DNA from: Prado023 sp963777855
Lineage (GTDB): Bacteria > Actinomycetota > Actinomycetes > S36-B12 > CAIYMF01
Direction of reading: 5' to 3'
Length of the DNA: 64,000 nt
NCBI GenBank assembly: GCA_963777855.1
Contig: CAVZRW010000003.1
Span: 5,660 to 69,659 of the forward strand
Shown here: in pieces, positions 43,390-51,935 of the stretch
How the letters are laid out: every line of letters begins with the position of its first letter
Position numbering within the stretch: position 1 is the first letter of the stretch
Notes under the pieces: generated by a model
Databases searched by the model: none
What the model saw: only the letters and a program-made list of their open reading frames with translations
Told to the model about the DNA's origin: nothing
Made by a program: the position numbers and the translations under genes

Positions 43390-44094
43390 ATGAGGACTCG
43401 CGCATTCGCCATGATCATCGCTGTCGGCCTGCTCGCCTCGTGCGCCCAGACGTCTGACGTAGGCGGCCCGGGGGCCACCGCCAGCCCCAGTGGGGGTGAC
43501 GACCCGGTCGCCTCCGACCCCGTACGCCCGGTGGGCGGCGACCTGCGCATCGGGGAGCCGTGGTACCTGCTCGGGGCGTCGGTCAGCTCGGTGCAGATGC
43601 CCGGCGGGGTCACGATGACCTTCGAGGAGAAGACCGTCAGCGGCAAGGCCCCGGTGAACTCGTTCTCCGGTGAGTACACCGCCACCTCCACCGGCGGCCT
43701 CACCTTCGGCGACCTCGCCATGACCCTGATGGCCGGCCCCGAGGACCTCATGCAGGCCGAGTCGGCGTTCATGGCGCTGCTCGGCACCGTCGACGGGTAC
43801 ACGACCGTGGGTGCCGGCGAGCTCTACCTGTTCGACGACCAGGCCCAGGTGCTGACCTTCACCACGACCGAGCAGCCGGACCCGGCGACCCTGGCCGCCA
43901 CCGCCGAGGCGATGGCCACCACGGTGGTCGGGATGGGCGAGACCGAGGCCCAGACGGCGGTGGAGGAGGCCGGACTCACCTGGCGGGTCGTGAGCCGCGA
44001 CGGTGAGGACTTCGCGGTCACCGAGGACTACAGCACCTCGCGGATCAACGCGACCATCGTCGACGGCAAGGTCACCGCGGCCACAGTCGGCTGA
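43390..44094 (+). CDS. Lipoprotein with META-like domain and I78-inhibitor-like C-terminus
   Basis: 234 residues. The signal ends in LLASC (Cys 18), with a Gly/Ala/Ser/Pro-rich tether after it. Residues 50-165 resemble a META/HslJ domain (WYLLGASVSSVQMPG, KAPVNSFSGEYT, GELYLFDDQAQVLTF). The C-terminal 55 residues (GMGETEAQTAVEEAGLTWRVV, then RINATIVDGKVTAATVG) look like a peptidase-inhibitor I78 module. The protein should be outside the membrane, perhaps protecting the envelope against proteases. Both matches are made by eye. Confidence 0.72.
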   Translation: MRTRAFAMIIAVGLLASCAQTSDVGGPGATASPSGGDDPVASDPVRPVGGDLRIGEPWYLLGASVSSVQMPGGVTMTFEEKTVSGKAPVNSFSGEYTATSTGGLTFGDLAMTLMAGPEDLMQAESAFMALLGTVDGYTTVGAGELYLFDDQAQVLTFTTTEQPDPATLAATAEAMATTVVGMGETEAQTAVEEAGLTWRVVSRDGEDFAVTEDYSTSRINATIVDGKVTAATVG

Positions 44095-44375
44095 GCCCTG
44101 GGATCGGGGCGACCGAGGGGTCGGGCCGCCGGGAGGTGCGGCTCGGGAGGCTGCGGCCGGGAGGCTCGGGAGGCGCGCCGCGCCGCCGGGTCGAGGTGCG
44201 GCCCCCACGTCGCCCCCGAGGACACCCAGCCTCGACCTCGGATCGGCCAATCTTGGTGCGCAATCGGCCGCCGGTGGCCGTTGCTGCACGATGATCGGCC
44301 GAAACCGCGCCCGGCAGCGGCTTCGACCCCGCCCGCACTCGGCCGCTGGGCTCTCGGCGCCGCAGGCCGGCGCCC

Positions 44376-45236
44376 TCAGCCCTCGCGCAGGATGGCCGGA
44401 AGCTCGGCCAGGTGGAACCCGTTGAACGCGACGTTCGGCCCGCTGCCCACCATCGGCCACACGCGCTTGGCGTTGGGCGCCGCGCCGTCGACGCGCAGGC
44501 ACGCCCCGGAGATGAACGCGGCCGCCGGCGAGAGCAGGAACACGATCGCCGCCGACACCTCGCTCTCGGTGCCGAACCGGTTCAACGGCACGCTCTTGGG
44601 CAGGCCCGTGATCAGCGGCTTCATCTCCGGTGGGTAGTGGTCCATCCCGCTCGAGGCGATCCAGCCCGGGGCGATCGCGTTCACCCGGACCGGCGCCCAC
44701 TCCAGCGACGCGGTCTCCGTGAGGTTCAGCATCCCGGCGCGCGCCGCTCCCGAGTGGCCCATGCCGGGCATCCCGTTCCACATGTCGGCGATCACGTTCA
44801 CGATGGCGCCGGGGTTGCGCATCATCCACTGGGTGTAGACCTCGCGAGCCACCAGGAAGCCGCCCGTCAGGTTGTTGCGGACCACTGCGTCGAACCCCTT
44901 GGCCCGGATCGTGGCCAGGGGGGCGGGGTACTGCCCGCCGGCGTTGTTGACCAGGCCGTCGATGCGCCCGTGGGCGCCCAGCACCTCGGCGACCGCCTCG
45001 GCGACCAGGCCCTCCTCGCGGATGTCGGCCACGTGGGCGCTGGCCGTGCCGCCTGCGGCCTCGATCTCGGCGCGCACGGCGTCGAGCTTGTCGCGGGTGC
45101 GCCCGAGCAGCGCCACGCTGGCCCCCAGTGCGGCCAGCTCGTGGGCGGTGCACCGCCCGATGCCCGAGCCGCCGCCGGTGACCAGCACCACCTGGTCGTC
45201 GAAGAGTCCCTCGCGGAAGATCGAGGCGTATCCCAT
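44376..45236 (-). CDS. SDR family oxidoreductase without the catalytic tyrosine (enoyl-CoA reductase-like)
   Basis: 286 residues. The cofactor loop VTGGGSGIGRCTAHELAALG and NNAG are present. Where YxxxK is expected the sequence reads MGHSGAARAGMLNLTETAS, as in peroxisomal trans-2-enoyl-CoA reductase and 2,4-dienoyl-CoA reductase groups, which also lack the Tyr. EWAPVRVNAIAPGWI follows. A role in fatty acid metabolism is plausible. The 281 bp between it and the preceding lipoprotein are GC-rich with no gene visible. Confidence 0.85.
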   Translation of the reverse strand: MGYASIFREGLFDDQVVLVTGGGSGIGRCTAHELAALGASVALLGRTRDKLDAVRAEIEAAGGTASAHVADIREEGLVAEAVAEVLGAHGRIDGLVNNAGGQYPAPLATIRAKGFDAVVRNNLTGGFLVAREVYTQWMMRNPGAIVNVIADMWNGMPGMGHSGAARAGMLNLTETASLEWAPVRVNAIAPGWIASSGMDHYPPEMKPLITGLPKSVPLNRFGTESEVSAAIVFLLSPAAAFISGACLRVDGAAPNAKRVWPMVGSGPNVAFNGFHLAELPAILREG

Positions 45237-45313
45237 GTGCTGCTCCTGCGTGCGTCGCGCCATGGGCGCGGTCGGGCGGGTGAGGAGTCGAGCGTAGTGG
45301 GGCCCCGCAGGGC

Positions 45314-46864
45314 TCAGCGTGCCAGCCGCACCTTGGTCGACATGGCCCCGGAGTAGCCGTACTTGGGGTTCACCCACACCCTGTAGGTGCCCTTGGACAG
45401 GTCGAGGGTGCGGGTTTCCTTGCTGGTGTAGGTGCGGTAGGTCCCGACCGTGCGCCACGTGCCGTCCGTCCGCTTCTTCTGCACGGTGACCCGCCAGTAC
45501 CCCGAGCCCTTGTTGGGGTTCACGTTCAGGTACAGCTTGGAGCCGCTGCTCACAGCCTTCGCGTAGACCGCGGCCCGCTTCTCGCGGATGCCGCCCGGTC
45601 GGGTGGCGGCGTTCAGGGCGGCACGATCGGCCTGGACGAGTCCGAAGCCGAAGTACTGGTCCCAGCCGTTGCCCGAGGGGTCGTCCAGCGCGGTGCCGGT
45701 GAGGATCGCGTCCACGTCGGCCTTCGTCAGCGTCGGGTTCGCCGCCCGCGTGAGCGCCGCGGTGGCAGCCACGAACGGCGACGCCATCGAGGTGCCCGAC
45801 ATCAGTGCCCACCCACCCGGGATGGTGGAGGCGATCTGCTCGCCAGGGGCCACGAGGTCGATGTAGGAACCGGCGTTGGCGAACTCCGACGAGGCACCCT
45901 GGGGGCTCAGGCTCGACACCGCGAGCACGCCGGGAAGTGCAGCTGGGTAGTTCACCGGGTTGCCCTCCAGGTAGGAGTTGCCGCCCGCTGCGACCACGGT
46001 CACGTCGTGGTCCACCGCGTACTTGATGGCCTCGGCCTCGATTGCGGTGTAGTCCCCGCCCAGCGACATGTTGAGCACCCGGGCGCCGGAGTCGACCGCG
46101 GCGTGGATGCCGGCCGAGATCGTGAAGTCGTCGCCGGTCCCTGTGGCGTCGAGCACGCGCACCGGGAGGACCTTGGTCTGGTTGGCCACGCCTGCGATGC
46201 CCTGGCCGTTGATGGCCGCCACGATGATCCCGGCCACGTGCGTGCCGTGGCCCTGCGGGTCGCCGGTCAGGCCATCGGGCACGAAGTCGGCCTGGGGCAG
46301 CAGTTGGCCGCTGAGGTCCGGATGAGTGGAGTCGACCCCCGTGTCCACCACGGCCACGACCACGCCCGAGCCGCGCGTGACCGTCCACGCCTTCTCGGCG
46401 TTCACCCAGCCCATGCCCCACTGCTGGGCGCCCAGCGGCTCGCTGCCCAGCCCCACGGCCAGCGCTGAGCGCGCAGCGGAGATCCGCGGGAAGGTCGGTG
46501 CCGGCTTGGTCGCCGCACTCGGGCTCGGCTCCTGGAGGCTCACGACCCGGTTCACCTGGGCGACGACCCCGGGTCGGGCGTCCAGCGCGCGGGCCAGCGT
46601 GACCGCCTCCGCCTGCGTGCGGGCGCGCAGTTTGCGCACCTCGGGCCCGCCAACTCCGGGGCTGACCACGACGACCTCGCGGGCGGTGTCGGCAAGGTCG
46701 GTGTCCGTGCGGGACACGTCGCTGGCCGGGACAGGCAGGCTCAGCGAGGTGACCGGCGTGCCCGGGTCGGCGTCGACTGCCGCGGCCGACCCGGGCACGC
46801 CCGCCCCAGCCAGGGCCACCAGGGCCACGATCCCCGCTGCCCGCACCGAGCCGATGTTGCGCAT
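45314..46864 (-). CDS. Secreted S8 (subtilisin-like) serine protease
   Basis: 516 residues with a signal peptide (RAAGIVALVALAGAGV, cleavage near AAA-VD). A propeptide of about 110 residues follows (ARTQAEAVTLARALDARPGV). The triad is complete: Asp 174 (VVDTGVD), His 206 (GHGTHVAG) and Ser 359 (SGTSMASP), with Asn in AAGGNS. The last 110 residues form a small beta-rich domain (SSGSKLYLNVNPNKGSGYW, then YRVWVNPKYGYSG) that may bind a surface or substrate. It should be an extracellular protease activated by propeptide removal. Confidence 0.92.
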   Translation of the reverse strand: MRNIGSVRAAGIVALVALAGAGVPGSAAAVDADPGTPVTSLSLPVPASDVSRTDTDLADTAREVVVVSPGVGGPEVRKLRARTQAEAVTLARALDARPGVVAQVNRVVSLQEPSPSAATKPAPTFPRISAARSALAVGLGSEPLGAQQWGMGWVNAEKAWTVTRGSGVVVAVVDTGVDSTHPDLSGQLLPQADFVPDGLTGDPQGHGTHVAGIIVAAINGQGIAGVANQTKVLPVRVLDATGTGDDFTISAGIHAAVDSGARVLNMSLGGDYTAIEAEAIKYAVDHDVTVVAAGGNSYLEGNPVNYPAALPGVLAVSSLSPQGASSEFANAGSYIDLVAPGEQIASTIPGGWALMSGTSMASPFVAATAALTRAANPTLTKADVDAILTGTALDDPSGNGWDQYFGFGLVQADRAALNAATRPGGIREKRAAVYAKAVSSGSKLYLNVNPNKGSGYWRVTVQKKRTDGTWRTVGTYRTYTSKETRTLDLSKGTYRVWVNPKYGYSGAMSTKVRLAR

Positions 46865-47000
46865 GACGCCCCCTCGCCGACGCACGCTGCGAGGCCACCC
46901 TGACCACCGGTTCGTCGGGGCCCATCGTCCACCGCACGCCCGACATCTCCAATGCCGTGGTGCGCTGACCGGCTGTGATTCGTCCGTTCGGGTCAGTGCC

Positions 47001-47918
47001 TCACTCGGTGTCAGCGCCCCCGGGCTGCGCCGCCGCCAGGCGCTGCTCGCCGGCCAGGCGTGCCGGGGAGGCCACCAGGGCGACCTTGAGCACCCGCAGG
47101 GCAGCGTCGGCCGCTGCGATGTCCACGGGGGCCAGGCGCGGTGAGGAGTCGAGCATCCGCAGCGCCCACGCTGGCTGCGTGGCCCAGGCGGCCCGGGCGA
47201 GCGTCCGGTACCCGGGGCGCAGCAGCAGCGGCATCGGGGCCTCGGAGACGAACGTGTGGGTGGCCCGCACGAGGTCATCGACGCGCAGCTCGTGGCGGAA
47301 CCCCTCGAAGCGCTCGTCGAGCTCGGCCTGGGAGCGGGGCGGATCGAGCACCCCCATCCGCTGGCCGATCACCGCCATGTCCGACACGTAGCGGTCGGCG
47401 TCGACCTGTCCGTCGCGACCGAAGCGCAGGTAGGCGCTGAGCATGGAGTCCACCAGGGAGATGTGGACCCATTCGAGCAGGCGCGGGTCGCGGGCGGAGT
47501 AGGCAGCTCCGTCGGCCGTCACCCCGCTGACGCGCGCGTGCAGGACGCCGATCGCGTCCACCGTCTGCTGTGCCAGCTGGTCGGATCCGAACGTGCTGGC
47601 CGCGATGAACGCACCCGTGCGCTGCAGCCGGCCGAACGGGTCCTCACGGTAGGAGGAGTGCGCATCGACCCCCGCGAGCGCCAACGGGTGCAGGGCCTGG
47701 AGGTAGAGGCTGCGGATGCCCCCGACGAAGGTCGACACCGACCCGTGCACCGTCCAGATCGCGTCCTGCGGGGTGAACCAGCCCGGGGCACCGGGCGGCT
47801 CTGCGATCGCCCGGGCGATTCCGGACTGGCCATCGGCATGGCCGGAGAGCACCTGGCGCACCGACGAGGCCAGGGGGGCCAGCACTGCGCGAGAAGCCAC
47901 GATCACAGCGTGATCCAC
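47001..47918 (-). CDS. MpaB/DUF2236-type oxygenase (latex-clearing-protein-like)
   Basis: 305 residues. Characteristic segments are SVSTFVGGIRSLYLQALHPL, AGVDAHSSYREDPFGRLQRTG, the EWVHISLVDSML stretch and VGQRMGV-like IGQRMGVLDPP. His residues in HPLALAG and WVHISLVDS are the expected haem ligand region. The family includes rubber oxygenase Lcp and mycophenolic-acid MpaB; many members have unknown substrates. There is no signal peptide. It is divergent from a small membrane protein. Confidence 0.85.
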   Translation of the reverse strand: MDHAVIVASRAVLAPLASSVRQVLSGHADGQSGIARAIAEPPGAPGWFTPQDAIWTVHGSVSTFVGGIRSLYLQALHPLALAGVDAHSSYREDPFGRLQRTGAFIAASTFGSDQLAQQTVDAIGVLHARVSGVTADGAAYSARDPRLLEWVHISLVDSMLSAYLRFGRDGQVDADRYVSDMAVIGQRMGVLDPPRSQAELDERFEGFRHELRVDDLVRATHTFVSEAPMPLLLRPGYRTLARAAWATQPAWALRMLDSSPRLAPVDIAAADAALRVLKVALVASPARLAGEQRLAAAQPGGADTE

Positions 47919-48023
47919 GCCGGCCGTTCGCGCATCCCGTGCTGGACCCCGGCGTGGCTCGCTGTGTCCCGACGACGCCGGTCAGCACTGGTGCGTGGCC
48001 GGTTGGCTTGCGACGATGGACCC

Positions 48024-48341
48024 ATGGGACAGCACGAGGACGACATCGACCGCTTGCTTCGCGAGGTCAACGCCATGACCGCTGGGACCTCAGGGGCGGT
48101 GACCCCGGCGGCTGGGTCCCAGCCGGGGACGCAGCTGACCCCGGCTTCGACCGGGCGCGGGGGCCGGGCCGTGTGGGCCGGGGCCAGCGCCCTGGGCGGC
48201 GGGGCGCTCGGTGCGCTGACCGGCACGCTGCTGTGGTTCCTGCCCTGGATCAGCCCGGGGTCCACCGCGGTGGGCGCGGCCATCGGCGCGGCGGCGGTCG
48301 GCTTCGTCAGCGGCCCCCCGCGGTGGTTCGACCGCGGCTGA
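48024..48341 (+). CDS. Small membrane protein of unknown function
   Basis: 105 residues. A charged N-terminus (GQHEDDIDRLLREVNAM) is followed by a Pro/Thr/Gly linker and a hydrophobic hairpin, ALGGGALGALTGTLLWFLPWI then AVGAAIGAAAVGFVSG, ending RWFDRG. No family is recognised. Confidence 0.65.
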   Translation: MGQHEDDIDRLLREVNAMTAGTSGAVTPAAGSQPGTQLTPASTGRGGRAVWAGASALGGGALGALTGTLLWFLPWISPGSTAVGAAIGAAAVGFVSGPPRWFDRG

Positions 48342-48371
48342 CCGGGCAACGGCGTCGAGTGGGCTCGGGCG

Positions 48372-49025
48372 TCAGATCGTCCACTGGTCGTGGACGATCC
48401 CGACCACCGTCCAGCCACCCTCGGCTGTGGGGGTGAGCACCACGCGCAGGCTCTTCCAGTCCAGGCCCTCGAACTCGGGATCGAACCCGTCGAAGTGGTA
48501 CTCGACGAACTCGGCGTCCGGGTAGGCCTCGGCGAGGTTGTTCATCGAGTTCCCGGACCCGAGGACGGTGTTCTCGGCCACCTCGTCGGCCGAGAGGTAG
48601 TCCTGGTCCCAGAGGAACTCCTCGCGGTAGTCGGCGAAGGTGCCCGTGATGGGTTCGCCGGAGCCGTCGTAGGAGCCCCACGTGCGCTCGGTCGTGTCCG
48701 AGCCCAGGGAGGCGAGCTCGTCGGCCGGGATGACCACGTTGCCCTCGAGGTCCACGTAGGCGTAGGGCGAGAACCGGATGCCCGCCGGGTCGGCGAGCTC
48801 GGACAGTGCGGCGTAGTCCTCGTCGCGCAGGGAGATGAGGACGGCGTCGGCGGAGGCGCGCAGCGACGCCGGGGCGACGGTGGGTGACGAGGGGGCCGTG
48901 GCCGAGGCGGTGGGGGTGGCGGGCGTGCCCGAGGCACCGGGCACCGGGTCCGTGGTGCTGCAGGCCACGAGGGCGACGGATGCGACCAGGAGCGCGAGGC
49001 TCCCTCGGATGGCGCGGGCGGCCAT
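48372..49025 (-). CDS. Hypothetical lipoprotein
   Basis: 217 residues from ATG 49025. The signal ends in VALVAC (Cys 22) and a Ser/Thr/Pro/Ala tether follows. The folded part (LISLRDEDYAALSELADP, FSPYAYVDLEGNVVIPADE, then DYLSADEVAENTVLG) has aromatic-rich strands and a C-terminal GGWTVVGIVHDQWTI, resembling an NTF2/SnoaL-like extracytoplasmic domain. It is divergent from the VOC protein. Family not assigned. Confidence 0.75.
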   Translation of the reverse strand: MAARAIRGSLALLVASVALVACSTTDPVPGASGTPATPTASATAPSSPTVAPASLRASADAVLISLRDEDYAALSELADPAGIRFSPYAYVDLEGNVVIPADELASLGSDTTERTWGSYDGSGEPITGTFADYREEFLWDQDYLSADEVAENTVLGSGNSMNNLAEAYPDAEFVEYHFDGFDPEFEGLDWKSLRVVLTPTAEGGWTVVGIVHDQWTI

Positions 49026-49104
49026 GTCGACCTCCTCAGGACGGTCGGTTCCAGCGTAGTCCCGCAGCGGGCCTCCGGAGCGGTCATCGGCGTAGCGTCG
49101 CGGT

Positions 49105-49536
49105 ATGCCCAGACCCGTGCACTTCGAGATCCACAGCGCCGATCCGGGCGCCACCGTCGAGTTCTACAGCGCCCTGTTCGGCTGGACATTCAGCCGCTGG
49201 GGCGGGCTGCCCTACTGGCTGGTCGGCACCGGTGACGGCAACCCGATGACCGGGGTGCCCGACACCGACCCCGGGATCAACGGGGGGCTGGTCGTGCGCC
49301 AGGGCCCGCCGCCCGAGATGGGTCAGCCGGTCAATGCGTGGGTGGTCACCGTCGAGGTGCCCGACGCGCGGGGGTACCTCGACCGGGCCCTCGAGCTGGG
49401 TGCCACGGTGGCGGTTCCGTTGGATGCCGTGCCAGGGGTGGGGTGGCTGGCCTACATCACCGACCCGGCCGGGAACCTCTTCGGCCTGATGCAGCCGGAC
49501 GAGGCCGTGGCCGTACCGGACGCGCCGGGGGAGTAG
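49105..49536 (+). CDS. VOC (glyoxalase/dioxygenase superfamily) protein
   Basis: 143 residues, two beta-alpha-beta-beta-beta modules. PVHFEIHSADPGATVEFYSAL provides the first ligand His; WVVTVEVPDARGYLDRALELG opens the second module, and GVGWLAYITDPAGNLFGLMQ ends with the typical DPxGN. The YxxLFGW-like SALFGWTFSRW is shared with the antibiotic-binding and 27-kDa-antigen subgroup. The ligand is unknown. Confidence 0.87.
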   Translation: MPRPVHFEIHSADPGATVEFYSALFGWTFSRWGGLPYWLVGTGDGNPMTGVPDTDPGINGGLVVRQGPPPEMGQPVNAWVVTVEVPDARGYLDRALELGATVAVPLDAVPGVGWLAYITDPAGNLFGLMQPDEAVAVPDAPGE

Positions 49537-49675
49537 GCGCAGCGGCGCTCGCGCGCGGGCTGGGACGCGGGTCGCGGACGCCGGGATGCGGCCACGCGGG
49601 TCGCGGGCACGGTGAGCCGTCGTGAGGTTCGCGGGCACCGGGAGCCGTGGTGGGGTTGGGTCGGAGGGGCTGGGC

Positions 49676-50992
49676 TCACGTCGCTTCGGCGTCGCGGTCC
49701 TGCCAAGCCGGGATCCATCGACCGCCGACGGTCACCGCGGTGGCTGTGCGGACTGCGCGCAGGACCGCGTCGGCGGTGACCTCGGCGGCCATCGTCGAGA
49801 GCAGGAACATCGTCGGGTCGTCTGGTTCGTCCTCGTGGGGGCTCGTGCCGGTCGCCGCCACGAAGAGGGTGTCGCCGTCCATGGGGGTGTGCACGGGGCG
49901 GATCGTGCGGGCCAGTCCGTCGTGGGCCACCTGCGCCAGCCGGGTGGCCTGAGCCTTGGAGAGGTGTCGATCGGTGACGAGGACGCCGATCGTGGTGTTC
50001 GCTCCGGGGGTCGGGAGTCCGGGCTCCGCGTCGTGCGTGCCGATAGTGCGGTTCGCGGTGTTCAGCCCGCCGGCGTCGTTCGGCTCGCTCGCGTCGTTCG
50101 GCCCGCCCGGCCCGCTCGCGTCGTTCGACCAGCCCGCAGGCGACGGGGCGCCGAGGATCATCGCCACCGTGTCGACCGGGTCCAGGCCTGCCGCCCGGGC
50201 CCCGGCGAGGATCGTGCCGGTGCCCGGGTCCACGACGTCACCGACGGCGTTGACCACCACCACGGCGGTCAGGGTGACGCCCTGCGCGCAGAGGTTCGCG
50301 ATCCCGACGCCCCCGCGCATCGAACCGGCCGGGCCCAGGAGCTTGCCCACGGTCGCCCCTGCACCCGCCCCCACAGAGCCCTCCTGCGCGTCGGCGATCG
50401 GCACCGCGGCCTCGCACGCCGACCATCCGGCCGCGGCATCGGGGCGCACCGAGGCATCGCCGACGTCCAGGTCGAAGACCACCGCCGCCGGCACGATCGG
50501 CACCCGCGCCGGACCCACAGCCACACCACGGTCGTGCTCCTCGAGCCAGCGCATCACGCCGGCCGCAGCGTCGAGGCCGTAGGCGCTGCCCCCCGCGAGC
50601 ATGATCGCGTCGACCGTCCGGACCGTGTTCACCGGATCGAGCAGATCAGTCTCCCGCGTGCCCGGCGCAGCGCCGCGGACGTCCACACCGGCCGTGCTGC
50701 CCTCAGGCAGCACCACCACAGTGACGCCGGTGGGTCGGCGCGGGTCGGTGTGATGGCCGACCAGGACGCCCGGCAGGCTCGGGGCTGCATCCCGGGGCGG
50801 GACGGGCGTGGGTGGAGTTGGTGAGGTCGGGGTTGGCCTGATTGGGGCGGGCGTGGTTGGGGTGGGCGTGGAGTCGGGTCCCGCGTGAGTGGGCACCGCG
50901 GAAGCGGGGGCGGCCGAGCTGGGGGCGGCTGGCGAGGGGTCAGCGCGCAGGGGGTCGGCGGGCGTCGCGCCGGGGGGCGTCGGGTCGGTCAT
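49676..50992 (-). CDS. P1 family Ntn-hydrolase, NylC-like (autoprocessing peptidase/amidase)
   Basis: 438 residues. The core starts at LPGVLVGHHTDP after a Pro/Thr/Ala-rich N-terminus of about 70 residues with no signal peptide. TGVTVVVLPEGSTAGVDVRG, AIMLAGGSAYGLDAAAGVMRW and VVVVNAVGDVVDPGTG are typical. In GANTTIGVLVTDRHLSKAQA the Asn-Thr bond matches the autocleavage site of NylC, freeing the catalytic Thr; THDAEPGLPTP precedes it. KVxQxAHDGLARTIRPVHT-like sequence completes the site. A repetitive insert (SNDASGPGGPNDASEP) precedes the cleavage point. The family cleaves N-terminal residues or oligoamides. Confidence 0.85.
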   Translation of the reverse strand: MTDPTPPGATPADPLRADPSPAAPSSAAPASAVPTHAGPDSTPTPTTPAPIRPTPTSPTPPTPVPPRDAAPSLPGVLVGHHTDPRRPTGVTVVVLPEGSTAGVDVRGAAPGTRETDLLDPVNTVRTVDAIMLAGGSAYGLDAAAGVMRWLEEHDRGVAVGPARVPIVPAAVVFDLDVGDASVRPDAAAGWSACEAAVPIADAQEGSVGAGAGATVGKLLGPAGSMRGGVGIANLCAQGVTLTAVVVVNAVGDVVDPGTGTILAGARAAGLDPVDTVAMILGAPSPAGWSNDASGPGGPNDASEPNDAGGLNTANRTIGTHDAEPGLPTPGANTTIGVLVTDRHLSKAQATRLAQVAHDGLARTIRPVHTPMDGDTLFVAATGTSPHEDEPDDPTMFLLSTMAAEVTADAVLRAVRTATAVTVGGRWIPAWQDRDAEAT

Positions 50993-51066
50993 GACCCCAT
51001 CCAACGCCGATCGGGTCACAGGCGCCTGCCCTGCGCGTCCGGGTGGCTCGACGTACGCTCGCGAGC

Positions 51067-51852
51067 ATGCCCGACCCCACGACCGACCCCGCGCAGATCC
51101 CTTCCGCCGACCCCGTGCCCACCCCGGCGCCCGGCCCGGCGCCGGACCCCACCGGCACCCCGGCCCCCACCCCGGCGTCCGGCGCGGCCGCCGTGCCTGC
51201 CCGCGCACCCCACGCGGTCGTGATCGGCGTGGGGCCGGGCCTCGGCGCGAGCCTCGTGCGCACGCTGGCCAGCGCGGGCTACGACGTCACCCTGGTGGCC
51301 CGCACCACCGGGAGCCTGGCCCCGGTGGCCACGCAGGTGCGGGCGCTGGGCCGCGAGGCCCGCGAGGAGCTCGTCGACATCCGCGACCTCGAGGCCGTGC
51401 AGGCCGCTGTGCGCCGTGCTGGTGCCTGGCGGGCGATCTCCCTGCTGCACCACAACGCCTCGATGCACGCCGGCGGCCTGCTGGAGGCGGACCTGGACAC
51501 CCTGCGCGACTCCGTCGCCGTGAACGCGCTGGCCGGGGTCGCGGCAGCGCAGGCAGCCCTGCCGGACCTGCGCGGCACGGGTGGGCGGGTCACCTGGACC
51601 GGCGGCGGCATCGCGCTGAACCCGCGCGCGGAGTTCGGCGTGCTGGCCCTTGGCAAGGCAGCGCTGCGCGCGGCCGGGCTCGCGCTGGCCCAGGAGCTCG
51701 CCCCGCAGGGTGTGCAGCTGAGGATGCTCACCATCAACGGCTTCATCCGGCCCGGCGGCCGGTTCGATCCCGACCGGATCGCGGGGGCCTTCTGGGCGTT
51801 CGCCCAGGAGCCGGACGCCGACGTGGAGCGGATCTACGACGGCCGCTCATGA
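51067..51852 (+). CDS. SDR family NAD(P)-binding protein with Pro-rich N-terminus
   Basis: 261 residues from ATG 51067. The first 45 residues are Pro/Ala/Thr/Asp-rich; the Rossmann fold then begins with AVVIGVGPGLGASLVRTLAS. Other landmarks are VTLVARTTGSL, LLHHNASMHAGG and GVLALGKAALRAAGLALA, which has the Lys but not the Tyr of YxxxK. An oxidoreductase lacking the standard proton donor, or a scaffold, is possible. It is divergent from the NylC-like gene, whose N-terminus has a similar composition. Confidence 0.78.
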   Translation: MPDPTTDPAQIPSADPVPTPAPGPAPDPTGTPAPTPASGAAAVPARAPHAVVIGVGPGLGASLVRTLASAGYDVTLVARTTGSLAPVATQVRALGREAREELVDIRDLEAVQAAVRRAGAWRAISLLHHNASMHAGGLLEADLDTLRDSVAVNALAGVAAAQAALPDLRGTGGRVTWTGGGIALNPRAEFGVLALGKAALRAAGLALAQELAPQGVQLRMLTINGFIRPGGRFDPDRIAGAFWAFAQEPDADVERIYDGRS

Positions 51853-51935
51853 GCCGACGGTCGAGGGGCATGCGCGCGTCCCGCGCGCTACTGTCGCAGC
51901 GGTGGGGGGGAATCCCACATCACATCGGAGGACAC

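Noticed and set aside
44095..44375. GC-rich gap with repeated GGGAGGC-like words
   Set aside because: No stable hairpin, gene or regular repeat period could be supported; it looks like low-complexity intergenic DNA.
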